A stretch of 64,000 bases of DNA. It comes from Actinotalea lenta (GTDB lineage: Bacteria; Actinomycetota; Actinomycetes; Actinomycetales; Cellulomonadaceae). Made by a program: the position numbers and the translations under genes. A model generated the notes under the pieces. The model saw only the letters and a list, made by a program, of their open reading frames with translations, had not been told where the DNA came from and did not search any database. Shown in pieces: positions 38,707 through 47,123 of the stretch (the stretch's first letter is position 1; each line of letters opens with the position of its first letter). Location of the stretch: positions 1,936,708-2,000,707 of the forward strand of contig NZ_JAUQYP010000001.1 in NCBI RefSeq assembly GCF_030586465.1. Reading direction: 5' to 3'.

Positions 38707-39962
38707 GTCGCTGGCAGGTGCCCGCGTCAGTCCGGCGCGGGTGGGGGGACGACGACGACGGATGCTCCATCTTGCACGTGGACATGGACGCGTTCTTCGC
38801 CTCGGTGGAGCTCCTGCGGCGCCCTGAACTGCGAGGACTGCCTGTGGTCGTCGGCGGGGACGGGCGATCGGTGGTGCTGGCCGCCACGTACGAGGCTCGC
38901 GCGTTCGGCGTGCACTCGGCGATGCCGATGGCCGCAGCCCGGCGACTGTGCCCGCACGCCGTAGTCATCCCGCCCCAGCGCGCTGCGTACAGCGCCGCAT
39001 CGCGACAGGTCATGGCGGTCCTCGCCGAGGTGACGCCGATCCTCGAGCAGGTCAGCGTCGACGAGGCCTACCTCGACGTGTCCGGTGCGCGGCGCCGGCT
39101 GGGTCGGCCGGCCGAGATCGGGGCGCAGATCCGGGCCCGGATCCGCAGCGAGCTGGGTCTGGCGTGCTCGGTCGGCGTCGCGACCAGCAAGGCCGTGGCG
39201 AAGCTGGCCTCCGGGATGGCCAAGCCGGACGGCCTGCTCGTCGTGCCCCGGGCGGCGACCGTCGAGATGTTGCACGCCCTGCCGGTCGAGGCGCTCAGTG
39301 GGGTGGGGGAGGCGACTCGCGACCGGCTCGCCCGGTGGGGCATCGTCTCGGTCGCCGACGTCGCGGCCACCGACCTCGCCCTCCTGCAGCGGATCCTCGG
39401 GAGCGCGGGGGGCAGGCACCTGCACGACCTCGCGTGGGGGCGTGACCCCCGCCCGGTCGTGCCGAGTCGGCCCGAGCACAGTGTCGGCGCAGAGACGACC
39501 TTCGAGGCCGACAGCACGGATCTCGGCTGGGTCGAACGGAGGGTCCTGGAGCTGGCGGACCGCACGGCACGTCAGCTGCGTGAGCGGTCGACGCTGGCCC
39601 GCACCGTCAGCCTCAAGGTGCGGACGGCGGACTGGCAGACCCTGACACGCTCGCGGACCTTGACTGCCCCCACGGACGTGGCGCAGGAGATCTTCGGCGC
39701 CGCGCGTGCCCTCCTGGCCGGGGTGGACCTGTCCGGCCGCGCGGTGCGGCTCGTCGGCGTGCGAGCCGAGGGCCTGGTGCCGGCAGGGAACCGCCAACCG
39801 ACCCTGGAGGAGGCGGCGGGCGGCGCGGATCGGGCGGCGGCCGAACGGGCCATGGATCAGGTGCGTCGGCGTTTCGGCGACGACGCGCTGACTCCCGGCA
39901 CATCGATCGGTGAGCGGGACGCCTCCTCAACTACCGGACCCCGCGTCGCCGATCTATCCTGA
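38703..39962 (+). CDS. dinB: DNA polymerase IV (Y-family translesion polymerase)
   Basis: This 419-residue error-prone polymerase bypasses DNA lesions. The palm motifs are ILHVDMDAFFASVELLRRP and SVDEAYLDVSG, containing the catalytic Asp and Asp-Glu residues. Tandem helix-hairpin-helix (VEALSGVGEATRDRL) and little-finger domains follow. The first 23 residues are a non-conserved acidic extension. The C-terminus lacks an obvious beta-clamp motif near the end; GNRQPTLEEA contains QPTL, which is a candidate. The GTG overlaps the HEPN gene stop by 4 nt. The operon is under the LexA box at 38225. Confidence 0.93.
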   Translation: MSRWQVPASVRRGWGDDDDGCSILHVDMDAFFASVELLRRPELRGLPVVVGGDGRSVVLAATYEARAFGVHSAMPMAAARRLCPHAVVIPPQRAAYSAASRQVMAVLAEVTPILEQVSVDEAYLDVSGARRRLGRPAEIGAQIRARIRSELGLACSVGVATSKAVAKLASGMAKPDGLLVVPRAATVEMLHALPVEALSGVGEATRDRLARWGIVSVADVAATDLALLQRILGSAGGRHLHDLAWGRDPRPVVPSRPEHSVGAETTFEADSTDLGWVERRVLELADRTARQLRERSTLARTVSLKVRTADWQTLTRSRTLTAPTDVAQEIFGAARALLAGVDLSGRAVRLVGVRAEGLVPAGNRQPTLEEAAGGADRAAAERAMDQVRRRFGDDALTPGTSIGERDASSTTGPRVADLS

Positions 39963-39996
39963 TGGTGTCCTGTCCCGCCGGCCTACGGAGGTAGCG

Positions 39997-40365
39997 ATGC
40001 CTCTGTCCGAGTACGAGCAGCGCGTGCTTGAGCAGATGGAGCGCCAGCTGCGCTCGGACGACCCGAAGCTCGCCTCGACCCTGTACGGGCGTGGCGGGAG
40101 TCCGGTGCGCCGGTGGGTGCTCGCCGCGCTGGCCGGTGTTGCGGGTCTCGGCATGTTGATCGGGGGTGCGGCCGCTCCACTGCCGGTGCTGGGCATCCTC
40201 GGGTTCGCGGTGATGTTCGGCGCCGTCCTGCTGATGTTCTCCGCGCCACGACGCGGGTCCCGTGCCCCGTCGGGTGCATCCCCGCGGCCGGCGGCCCCCA
40301 AGAAGCAGGGCATGCTCAGCCGCTTCGAGGAGCGCTGGGAGCGTCGGCGCGGCGAGCAGCGCTGA
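39997..40365 (+). CDS. DUF3040 membrane protein
   Basis: This 122-residue protein begins MPLSEYEQRVLEQMERQL, the signature of DUF3040, a small actinobacterial membrane family of unknown function. Two adjacent transmembrane helices lie at about residues 42-62 and 65-85, followed by a basic tail. GGAGG 7 nt before the ATG sets the start. It follows dinB by 34 nt and probably shares its transcript. The 3' end overlaps the convergent transglutaminase gene by 50 bp. Confidence 0.85.
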   Translation: MPLSEYEQRVLEQMERQLRSDDPKLASTLYGRGGSPVRRWVLAALAGVAGLGMLIGGAAAPLPVLGILGFAVMFGAVLLMFSAPRRGSRAPSGASPRPAAPKKQGMLSRFEERWERRRGEQR

Positions 40366-42490
40366 GTGCGACGCTGATCGTCCTGACCCAGGTCGCCAGC
40401 TCCGCCGGGTTCACGGGGTCCGGAGCGGGCGCGTAGCGGTGCGCCTCGAGCGCCGCCACGATCCGGTCGACGGCTCCGTGCGCGTCGCTGACAGGGGTCG
40501 CCTGATCCGTGGCGGGCAGTGCGGCGTGCAGCAGCACGGCCACCTGCCGTGGGGTGCTGGCGTCGGTCCAGTCCACTCCCCACCGCGCGACCTCGCTGCG
40601 TAGCCGCAGCCACGCCTCCTCGGGTCCCCATCGTGTCGGGCTGCCACGCCGGCGGCGCCGCAGCGCGATCGCCGCCGCCGCGCCGGCCAGCGCGACCGCG
40701 ACCAGGGTCCATGGCAGGAGTGCGGACCGCGGCGTCCGCACCGTCCCGGGTGTTGCCGTGCCGGTCCGCGGGGCCGTGCTGGGCGCGGTGCCCTGGGACG
40801 GTGCGCCGGAGGGCACGAGGTTGCCGGGATCGGTCGGCTGGACGGAGGTCGACAGCGGGTCGGCATAGCTGGGCGGGGCACCGGTCTGGACCGCAGGGGT
40901 TGGCTCGAACCGCACCCACCCGGCCCCGGCGAACCACAGCTCGGGCCACGCGTGAGCGCGGTCGCCGGTCACGGTGATGGTCCCGTCCGCAGCACGGTTG
41001 CCGGGGAGGAACCCGATCCCGACGCGAGCCGGGATGCCGAGGTCCCGCGCCATGATCGCCATCGCAGTGGCGTACTGCACGCAGTACCCGGCGCGAGCTG
41101 TGAGGAAGTCCCACAGCGGGTCGGACGTCTGGGCCGGCGGCAGGTTGGTCTCGTAGCGGAAGTCCGAGGCCCGGAAGTACGACTGCAGCGCCATCGCCTG
41201 GTCGTAGGCGGTGGGGGCGTCACCGACGACCTGACGGGCCAGGTCGGCGATCCGACCGGCGAAGGGCGTGTCCGGCACCGCGAGCTCGGGAGCACCGGAA
41301 GGCAGCTGCGCGGCGTGGTCGGCTCGCAACGACTCGGCGCTGAGGTCGCGCGGCCAGACGGTGAGCTGGTAGCTCATGCCTGGGTGCGTGCTGCCCACCA
41401 CCTCGTCGCGCGCCGGGTCGTAGCTCCAGGCACCGCCGATCGACAGCTCGCGCGGGTCGGTGGTGATGGGCAGGTTCGCCTGGTCGAGCCGCACCAGGGA
41501 GACCTGCACCGTCCCGTCCGGCGCGGCGCTGGTGCTGTCCGGCCACAGCAGACCCGAGGCGGGCCGCACGTCGCCTGCAGGGGCCGGGTGCCACCGCTGG
41601 CCGTCGAAGGACATCAGTGTCGCCGTGCGCAACGGGCCGACTCGGGAGAGGTCCGTCGTGTAGCGCAGCACGACGCTGCCAGGCTGGGCGCCGAGGTCGG
41701 AGCGCAGGTTGAGGTTGTCGGACAGACTCAGGCTGTTCGGCGCCCCGCCGATGCCGGGCCCCCACGTCGCGGGCAGCCGCACGGTCCCGTAGCCGGGCAG
41801 AGCGGAGGCGAGCGGTCCGACGAGCACGGCGCCGACCGCCACGGTCGCCGTGAGGGCGAGCGCCGTCGGTGCTTCCCGCCACAGGCCGCGTTCCGGGCCT
41901 CGGGTGGCCCGGGTCAGCCAGAGCAGGAGGAGCCAGCACGTCGCCCCCACGAGGAGGCTCGCCGTGGAGGGCGGGTGCTCGAACACCAGGGTGGGGGCCC
42001 ACAACGACGCCAGGACCGCCCCCGCCAGCCCCGCCATCCGCATGGCCAGCGCGAGGCCGTCGAGCACGACGGCCACCAGCGCGGTCGCGGCGACCACGAT
42101 GAGCTCGAGGCCCCGATCCGCGTGCACCGGGATCTGACCCTCGTTGATGGACGTGATCCCGGTGCCGACGAGATCGGCCAGCCGGCCGGGCGTGCCGAGG
42201 CCAGGGATGCCCGGTCCGTCGCCGGCGGCGCCGTAGCCCACCGCAACCACCAGGGCGGCCGTGCCGAGCGCGGCGGCGGGCGCCCACTCGGACGCGCCGA
42301 ACGCGCGGATCAGCGCCGCGACACCGAGCACCACGGCGGCCGCGACAGTCGCGGCCGTCAGCCACGGCCCCGGCGCGAGCAGTACTCCCAGGGTGCCGAG
42401 CCCGGCACGTACGGCGACCAGCAGCACGAGCGCGCCCAGCCAGACCCGGTGGCCTGCTACGGGGCCCTGGAGCGGCGCGGGGAACCTCAT
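40316..42490 (-). CDS. Transglutaminase-like membrane protein (TgpA type)
   Basis: This 724-residue protein has an N-terminal membrane domain of about 7 helices (to residue 230), an extracytoplasmic transglutaminase core and a C-terminal helix before a cytoplasmic DUF4129-like tail. The catalytic triad lies in RAGYCVQYATAMA (Cys), GDRAHAWPELWF (His) and the Asp/Glu segment after it. This matches TgpA-type proteins, which with a DUF58 protein and a MoxR ATPase form a widespread operon. Substrate is unknown. The ATG at 42490 overlaps the DUF58 stop (ATGA), and the stop overlaps convergent DUF3040 by 50 bp. Confidence 0.88.
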   Translation of the reverse strand: MRFPAPLQGPVAGHRVWLGALVLLVAVRAGLGTLGVLLAPGPWLTAATVAAAVVLGVAALIRAFGASEWAPAAALGTAALVVAVGYGAAGDGPGIPGLGTPGRLADLVGTGITSINEGQIPVHADRGLELIVVAATALVAVVLDGLALAMRMAGLAGAVLASLWAPTLVFEHPPSTASLLVGATCWLLLLWLTRATRGPERGLWREAPTALALTATVAVGAVLVGPLASALPGYGTVRLPATWGPGIGGAPNSLSLSDNLNLRSDLGAQPGSVVLRYTTDLSRVGPLRTATLMSFDGQRWHPAPAGDVRPASGLLWPDSTSAAPDGTVQVSLVRLDQANLPITTDPRELSIGGAWSYDPARDEVVGSTHPGMSYQLTVWPRDLSAESLRADHAAQLPSGAPELAVPDTPFAGRIADLARQVVGDAPTAYDQAMALQSYFRASDFRYETNLPPAQTSDPLWDFLTARAGYCVQYATAMAIMARDLGIPARVGIGFLPGNRAADGTITVTGDRAHAWPELWFAGAGWVRFEPTPAVQTGAPPSYADPLSTSVQPTDPGNLVPSGAPSQGTAPSTAPRTGTATPGTVRTPRSALLPWTLVAVALAGAAAAIALRRRRRGSPTRWGPEEAWLRLRSEVARWGVDWTDASTPRQVAVLLHAALPATDQATPVSDAHGAVDRIVAALEAHRYAPAPDPVNPAELATWVRTISVALSAARRADAPSAPRSG

Positions 42491-43773
42491 CGGTGCGCCC
42501 CCAGCGCCAGGTCGCCGGTGGCGCGTAGCCGCTGCCACGCCGTGCGGACCGGCTCCCCGGTCCTGGCGAGGCTCGCCGTCCAGCCTGCGCGCCGCAGGGC
42601 CTGCAGCGTGCGCTCCTCGGGCAGCGTGGTCTCGTCACCCGTGCGCACCATCGCCCAGGCGTCGTGCACCGCCGCGATCCGGGCGAGATCGGCCTGCGCA
42701 TAGGGATCCGACGCGCCGAGGATCGCCACGACGAGCTCCGAGCCCGCGCCTCGTGCGGTGAGGTCACCGATGGCGGCGAGCAACCACCGGCGCCCGGTGA
42801 CCGGGTCCGGCGCGGCGACGAGGTCGACGGCCTGGTCCAGCATGGCCTCAGCGGCGAGCTCGTCGCTGCGGTGCCGGTCGGGGAGGCGCGCGCCGGCGAG
42901 CATCCGTACGCGGTGGCCGGACTCGAGGAGGGAGATCGCTACCGACACTCCGGCGGCGATGGTCCACTCGAGCGGTTCGTCCTGGGCGGGCAGGTCGAGC
43001 AGCACGGTCGCGGGCCGCCGACCGGCGCGCTCGTCCTGGCGCACCACCAGCTCGCCGCGCCGCGCGGTGGACCGCCAGTGCACCCGGCGGGGATCGTCCC
43101 CGGGACGGTAGTCGCGGAGCGCCGTGTCGTCCGGCGACGGGCTACGTGAGCCGAGCGCCGCCCGGGTGTCCAAGGAGGCGCTGCCGCCGGCGGAGTGCAG
43201 CGGCGTGACCCGTGGCCGCACGGCGACCTGGCGCGTGCTGCCGAGCTCACCCGACCACCGCACCGTGCCCAGCACGTCCCGCAGGTGGATCTGCAACGGG
43301 CCGGCAGACCACCGCCCGCGGCGCGCCGGGGTGATCGAGTACCGCAGCTGGACGCGGTTGGCCGAGCGGGTGACCTTGGCGCGCAGTGGTCGCCCGCCGC
43401 TCAGCTCGCGGGCCGCCCGCTCGCTCAGCCGTGCCCTGTCCAGGCCCGCGCGCCCGGTCACCTCGATGGTGACCGTCGCCGTCTCGTCGACGGTCACGGG
43501 GTGAGGGTGCACCGTGCGGGTCACCCGCAGGGCGCGACGGTGCGGTCCCGCGACGTCCGCGACCACGGTCGCGGCCCCCGCGAGCACGGCGAGCACCGCG
43601 AGCAGTCCGGCCTGCACGAGGGCTGGTACCCCGATCCCCACGCCGAGCGCGGCCAGAGCGACCCCGCTGACCGCGAGCACCGAGCCTCGACCGGTGGGCC
43701 GCAGCGTGCGGAGCCGGGCGCTGAGCCCGGCTGCCGCTCCGCCCGGCCCGGGGCGGTCCCGCGGTGTGCTCAC
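42487..43773 (-). CDS. DUF58 domain protein (MoxR-associated)
   Basis: This 428-residue protein has two N-terminal transmembrane helices (about 28-65) and a DUF58 / von Willebrand-like domain. The hallmark motif LRDYRPGDDPRRVHWRSTAR is present in full, followed by RGELVVRQDE. DUF58 proteins act with MoxR AAA+ ATPases and transglutaminase-like membrane proteins, probably in assembly or activation of envelope complexes. The GTG at 43773 overlaps the moxR stop by 4 nt, and the stop overlaps the transglutaminase start, so the three genes are strictly coupled. Confidence 0.88.
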   Translation of the reverse strand: MSTPRDRPGPGGAAAGLSARLRTLRPTGRGSVLAVSGVALAALGVGIGVPALVQAGLLAVLAVLAGAATVVADVAGPHRRALRVTRTVHPHPVTVDETATVTIEVTGRAGLDRARLSERAARELSGGRPLRAKVTRSANRVQLRYSITPARRGRWSAGPLQIHLRDVLGTVRWSGELGSTRQVAVRPRVTPLHSAGGSASLDTRAALGSRSPSPDDTALRDYRPGDDPRRVHWRSTARRGELVVRQDERAGRRPATVLLDLPAQDEPLEWTIAAGVSVAISLLESGHRVRMLAGARLPDRHRSDELAAEAMLDQAVDLVAAPDPVTGRRWLLAAIGDLTARGAGSELVVAILGASDPYAQADLARIAAVHDAWAMVRTGDETTLPEERTLQALRRAGWTASLARTGEPVRTAWQRLRATGDLALGAHR

Positions 43774-44774
43774 CCGGTCGCGCGACGCCCGGGACGGTGG
43801 GCCGCGGCGCCGGCGGGGACGGGGGTGGCCGCCACGACCGACTGCACGGTCTCCGCGACCGTGCGACCGGACAACCGCGCGTCCGTGCTGGGCAGCAGCC
43901 GGTGGGCGAGCACCGGGACGGCGAGCTCCTGGACGTCGTCGGGCAGCACGTGGTCGCGTCCGCTCATCGCGGCGATCGCCTTCGCCCCGCGCAGGAGCTG
44001 GATGGCGGCGCGGGGTGAGGCCCCCAGCCGTAGCATCGGATCCGACCGGGTGGCCGAGGCGAGCGCCACGACATACTGCTTGACGGGCGCGGAGGCATGC
44101 AGGCGCCGCACCACGGCGGTCAGGTGCTGAAGGTGGGAGCTGGTCGTGACGGGCCGCAGGTCGCCCAGCGGGTCGGCATCCTCCTGGCGCTCGAGCATCT
44201 CCAGCTCCGCTGCGGCGGACGGGTAGCCGACGTGCAGCCGGGCCATGAAACGGTCCCGCTGCGCCTCGGGCAGCGCGTACGTGCCCTCCATCTCGACAGG
44301 GTTCTGCGTGGCGATGACGAGGAAGGGTCGGGGGAGCGGGTGGCTGACGCCGTCGACCGTGACCTGCGCCTCCTGCATGCACTCCAGCAGGGCCGACTGC
44401 GTCTTGGGTGAGGCGCGGTTGATCTCGTCGCCGATCACGACGTTGGCGAACACCGGGCCCGGCCGGAACTCGAACTGCTGGTCGGCCTGCCGGTAGACAC
44501 TCACGCCGGTCAGGTCGCTCGGCAGCAGGTCAGGGGTGAACTGGATGCGTCCGACCGTCCCGTCGATCGCGTGCGCCAGCGCCTTGGCCAGGGTGGTCTT
44601 GCCCACCCCGGGCACGTCTTCGATGAGGAGGTGCCCCTCGGCGAGCAGGACCGCGACGGTGTGCCGGACCAGGTCGGGGCGGCCGGTGATCACGGTCTCC
44701 ATGCCGGCCCGGATCCGTGCCGCCGTCTCGGCCAGGTCCGCGATCTCGTCGGACGCGGGAAGTGCGTGGACCAT
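43770..44774 (-). CDS. moxR: MoxR-family AAA+ ATPase
   Basis: This 334-residue AAA+ ATPase is of the MoxR class, thought to remodel or load metal into partner proteins carrying vWA domains. Walker A is VPGVGKTTLAKAL (about residues 54-66), Walker B is VVIGDEINRASPKTQSALLE, and the sensor regions ATQNPVEMEGTYALPEAQRD and GASPRAAIQLLRG are typical. It heads the moxR-DUF58-transglutaminase operon. A GGGAAAGGA ribosome binding site and a TAGGCT -10 element lie upstream. It is divergent from mraZ. Confidence 0.93.
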   Translation of the reverse strand: MVHALPASDEIADLAETAARIRAGMETVITGRPDLVRHTVAVLLAEGHLLIEDVPGVGKTTLAKALAHAIDGTVGRIQFTPDLLPSDLTGVSVYRQADQQFEFRPGPVFANVVIGDEINRASPKTQSALLECMQEAQVTVDGVSHPLPRPFLVIATQNPVEMEGTYALPEAQRDRFMARLHVGYPSAAAELEMLERQEDADPLGDLRPVTTSSHLQHLTAVVRRLHASAPVKQYVVALASATRSDPMLRLGASPRAAIQLLRGAKAIAAMSGRDHVLPDDVQELAVPVLAHRLLPSTDARLSGRTVAETVQSVVAATPVPAGAAAHRPGRRATG

Positions 44775-44798
44775 CGTGTCCTTTCCCTCGCTGGCCTG

Positions 44799-44804
44799 AG
44801 CCTA
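44799..44804 (-). promoter_or_regulatory. -10 element (TAGGCT) of the moxR operon
   Basis: TAGGCT on the minus strand lies 24 nt before the ATG; a GGGAAAGGA ribosome binding site lies between. Confidence 0.45.
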
Positions 44805-44986
44805 CGTGACCGGGCGCTCGTGCGCTGGCGGCTCCGCGTTCGGCCGACACCCCCATCTCGCTCCACCTGGCGCCCGCTCGGCGTCGACCACGCCTCCTCG
44901 CCTCGCGGCTGGACGGCTCGCTCGCGTACGGCGCCGCATGGTGGGCAGGCGGCGTGAGACCGCGCGTGGTCGGGCGTGGCTAGACC

Positions 44987-45002
44987 CTCCACTTCGCTCC
45001 AC
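44987..45002 (-). promoter_or_regulatory. Inverted pair of MraZ-type boxes
   Basis: On the minus strand GTGGAG occurs at 45002-44997 and again at 44992-44987, a 10-nt period equal to that of the mraZ operator but in the opposite orientation and about 60 bp away. A weaker pair (GTGGAG, ATGGGG) with the same period is at 44866-44851. Confidence 0.5.
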
Positions 45003-45056
45003 CGCAGTGACCTGCATGATTGTTTCCAATCACCCGACCGGAGGCGCGTGGGGGCC

Positions 45057-45084
45057 TTGTCAGTGGAGCAAAGTGGAGTACCGT
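45057..45084 (+). promoter_or_regulatory. mraZ (dcw) promoter
   Basis: TTGTCA at 45057-45062 and TACCGT at 45079-45084 are spaced by 16 nt. The first three MraZ boxes overlap the spacer and -10 element, fitting autorepression. Confidence 0.5.
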
Positions 45085-45108
45085 GGGGCCACCGGGAGGA
45101 GGGTGGGC
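45063..45108 (+). promoter_or_regulatory. MraZ operator: GTGGAG-type repeats every 10 nt
   Basis: GTGGAG at 45063 and 45073, GTGGGG at 45083, a degenerate CGGGAG at 45093 and GTGGGC at 45103 are in strict 10-nt phase. MraZ is known to bind arrays of TGGGN-type direct repeats with this spacing at its own promoter. Confidence 0.75.
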
Positions 45109-45138
45109 CTTCTCCGGGGACCGGGGGAGGAGGGGCTC

Positions 45139-45576
45139 GTGGGCTTCTTCCTCGGCACCTACACCCCCAGGCTGGACGACAAGGGTCGGCTGATCCTGCC
45201 GGCGAAGTTCCGGGCCCAGCTGGCCGAGGGACTCGTGCTCACCCGTGGCCAGGAGCGCTGCCTGTACGTCTTCCCGCTGACCGAGTTCCAACGGCTGCAC
45301 GAACGGGCCCAGTCCGCCCCGGTGTCGAACAAGCAGGCGCGCGACTACCTGCGCGTGCTGCTGTCCGGCGCGCACGACGACGTCCCGGACAAGCAGGGCC
45401 GGCTCAACATCCCGGCCGAGCTGCGCAGCTACGCCGGGCTCACCAGGGACGTCGCGGTGATCGGGACCGGGGCGCGTGCCGAGATCTGGGACGCAGCCGC
45501 ATGGGAGGCCTACCTGGCCGAGCAGGTCGACACCTACTCCGAGACCAGCGAGGAGGTGTTCCCCGGTGCCCTGTGA
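45139..45576 (+). CDS. mraZ: Transcriptional regulator MraZ
   Basis: This 145-residue protein has two SpoVT/AbrB-like domains, with [13 protein letters not shown] (about 13-25) and [13 protein letters not shown] (about 83-95) as the tandem D-x-x-GR motifs. MraZ forms a ring that binds direct repeats upstream of its own gene and represses the dcw cluster. The GTG at 45139 gives [28 protein letters not shown] lies immediately upstream. rsmH follows after 150 nt. The phased boxes at 45063-45108 are its probable operator. Confidence 0.96.
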   Translation: MGFFLGTYTPRLDDKGRLILPAKFRAQLAEGLVLTRGQERCLYVFPLTEFQRLHERAQSAPVSNKQARDYLRVLLSGAHDDVPDKQGRLNIPAELRSYAGLTRDVAVIGTGARAEIWDAAAWEAYLAEQVDTYSETSEEVFPGAL

Positions 45577-45726
45577 GTGATGGCCGGCCCGAGGCCGCAC
45601 GACGAGGTCTCTCCCCGCCCGCTCTGGCGTACTTCCCCGACGCCAGAGGGACAGCGGAGGGAGTCCTGGTCGGGTGGAGGAGGGCCACCCGACCGCCAAC
45701 CGCCCCACCCACCCGCAGGAGAGCAG

Positions 45727-46713
45727 ATGGACCAGCGGCACGTGCCCGTGCTGCTCGACCGGTGCGTCGAGCTCCTGTCACCGGCTCTGGTGGCACCCGA
45801 TGCGGTGCTCGTCGACATGACCCTGGGCATGGGTGGGCACTCGGAGGCGCTGCTCGAGCGCCTCCCGCACCTTCGCGTGGTGGGGCTCGACCGAGACCCG
45901 CAGGCGATCGAGCTGGCCTCGCACCGCCTGGCACGGTTCGGGGCCCGGTTCACTGCTGTGCACGCGGTGTACGACGAGGTCCTCGACGTGGCTGCCGACG
46001 TCGTCGGAGCGCCCGTCCAGGGCCTGCTCGCCGACCTCGGCGTCTCCTCGCTCCAGCTCGACGAACCAGAGCGCGGCTTCGCCTACGCCCAGGACGCGCC
46101 CCTGGACATGCGGATGGACGCGACGACCGGCCCGAGCGCCGCGGAGCTGCTGGCCACCGTGGACGAGCGCGAGCTCGCCAGGATCCTGCGGCAGTACGGC
46201 GAGGAGCGGTTCGCGGCGCGCATCGCGGCGCGGGTCGTGGCCGCGCGCGCCGCCGCACCGCTGACCCGCACCGGGCAGCTGGTGGACCTGGTCCGTGCGG
46301 CGATCCCCGCAGCGGCCCGCGCCACGGGCGGCCACCCGGCCAAGCGGACCTTCCAGGCCCTGCGGATCGCCGTCAACGCCGAGCTCGAGGTGCTCGAGCG
46401 CGCCCTGCCGGCCGCGATCGAGACGCTCGACGTGGACGGCAGGATCGTCGTGCTCGCGTACCACTCGCTCGAGGACCGCCTGGTCAAGCGCGCGCTCGCG
46501 CGGGGCGCGAACTCCAGCGCTCCCGCAGGCCTGCCGGTGGAGCCGGAGACCCACCGCCCCTACCTCGAGCTGCTCACCCGAGGTGCCGAGACCGCGACGC
46601 AGACCGAGACGGCGGCGAACCCGCGCTCGTCGTCGGTGCGCCTGCGCGCCGCGCGCCGCACCCGACGCACGCCGGACCACCTGCGCACCGTGACGGCGAG
46701 GTGGGCCGCATGA
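45727..46713 (+). CDS. rsmH: 16S rRNA (cytosine1402-N4)-methyltransferase
   Basis: This 328-residue enzyme methylates N4 of C1402 in the ribosomal P site. The SAM motif is [15 protein letters not shown], and RFVHGH-type motifs are absent as expected. Conserved segments [35 protein letters not shown] and [13 protein letters not shown] identify RsmH (MraW). The ATG at 45727 follows AGGAGAGCAG and gives the family start [12 protein letters not shown]; an open frame extending back to 45577 is not conserved. The stop overlaps ftsL (ATGA). Confidence 0.95.
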   Translation: MDQRHVPVLLDRCVELLSPALVAPDAVLVDMTLGMGGHSEALLERLPHLRVVGLDRDPQAIELASHRLARFGARFTAVHAVYDEVLDVAADVVGAPVQGLLADLGVSSLQLDEPERGFAYAQDAPLDMRMDATTGPSAAELLATVDERELARILRQYGEERFAARIAARVVAARAAAPLTRTGQLVDLVRAAIPAAARATGGHPAKRTFQALRIAVNAELEVLERALPAAIETLDVDGRIVVLAYHSLEDRLVKRALARGANSSAPAGLPVEPETHRPYLELLTRGAETATQTETAANPRSSSVRLRAARRTRRTPDHLRTVTARWAA

Positions 46714-47123
46714 GCGCCGCGCAGTCCGCGGCCGTCCGGGCCCCTGCACGTCCGGTCCCGCGTCCGGCTCCGGCGCCGCCACGGCCGCGGCTGCGTGTCG
46801 TGCCGGCGCCGCACCGGGCCCGCACCCGGGTGCCCTTCGTGGTGCTCTGCATGGTGGTGCTGGCCGCGTCCCTGCTCGGGGTGCTGCTGCTCAACACCGC
46901 GATGGCGCAGGGCGAGTACGAGCGCTACGGGTTGGCGACCCGGCTGGCCCAGGCGGCCCAGCGCCAGCAGGAGCTGGTCACGCAGCTGGACCAGGCGGCC
47001 GCACCCGCCGAGCTCGCCCGGCGTGCCCAGGCGCTCGGCATGGTCCCGTCGACCACGGGCGGGTACCTGCGGTTGTCGGACGGTGCGGTGCTCGGCACCC
47101 CGACCCCGGCCGGTCGGGGATGA
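46710..47123 (+). CDS. ftsL: Cell division protein FtsL-like
   Basis: This 137-residue bitopic protein has a Pro/Arg-rich cytoplasmic N-terminus of about 44 residues, one transmembrane helix ([21 protein letters not shown], about 46-66) and a periplasmic coiled coil ([20 protein letters not shown]). That architecture and its position between rsmH and ftsI identify FtsL, although sequence identity in this family is low. FtsL would act with FtsQ and a FtsB-like protein (none here) to activate FtsW-FtsI. Both ends overlap neighbours by 4 nt. Confidence 0.82.
   Translation: MSAAQSAAVRAPARPVPRPAPAPPRPRLRVVPAPHRARTRVPFVVLCMVVLAASLLGVLLLNTAMAQGEYERYGLATRLAQAAQRQQELVTQLDQAAAPAELARRAQALGMVPSTTGGYLRLSDGAVLGTPTPAGRG

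Larger units (their letters stand above)
44775..45138. other. 364-bp moxR-mraZ intergenic region with phased GTGGAG boxes
   Basis: No convincing gene is present. The region contains the moxR -10 element (44799-44804), a minus-oriented pair GTGGAG/ATGGGG (44851-44866), a second minus-oriented pair of GTGGAG (44987-45002), and the plus-oriented MraZ operator with the mraZ promoter (45057-45108). A basic open frame at 44802-45029 (minus) looks non-coding. Confidence 0.6.

Noticed and set aside
44802..45029. Possible small minus-strand gene in the moxR-mraZ gap
   Set aside because: The product is Arg/Ala-rich, lacks a ribosome binding site, and the region is better explained by promoter elements and MraZ-type boxes.
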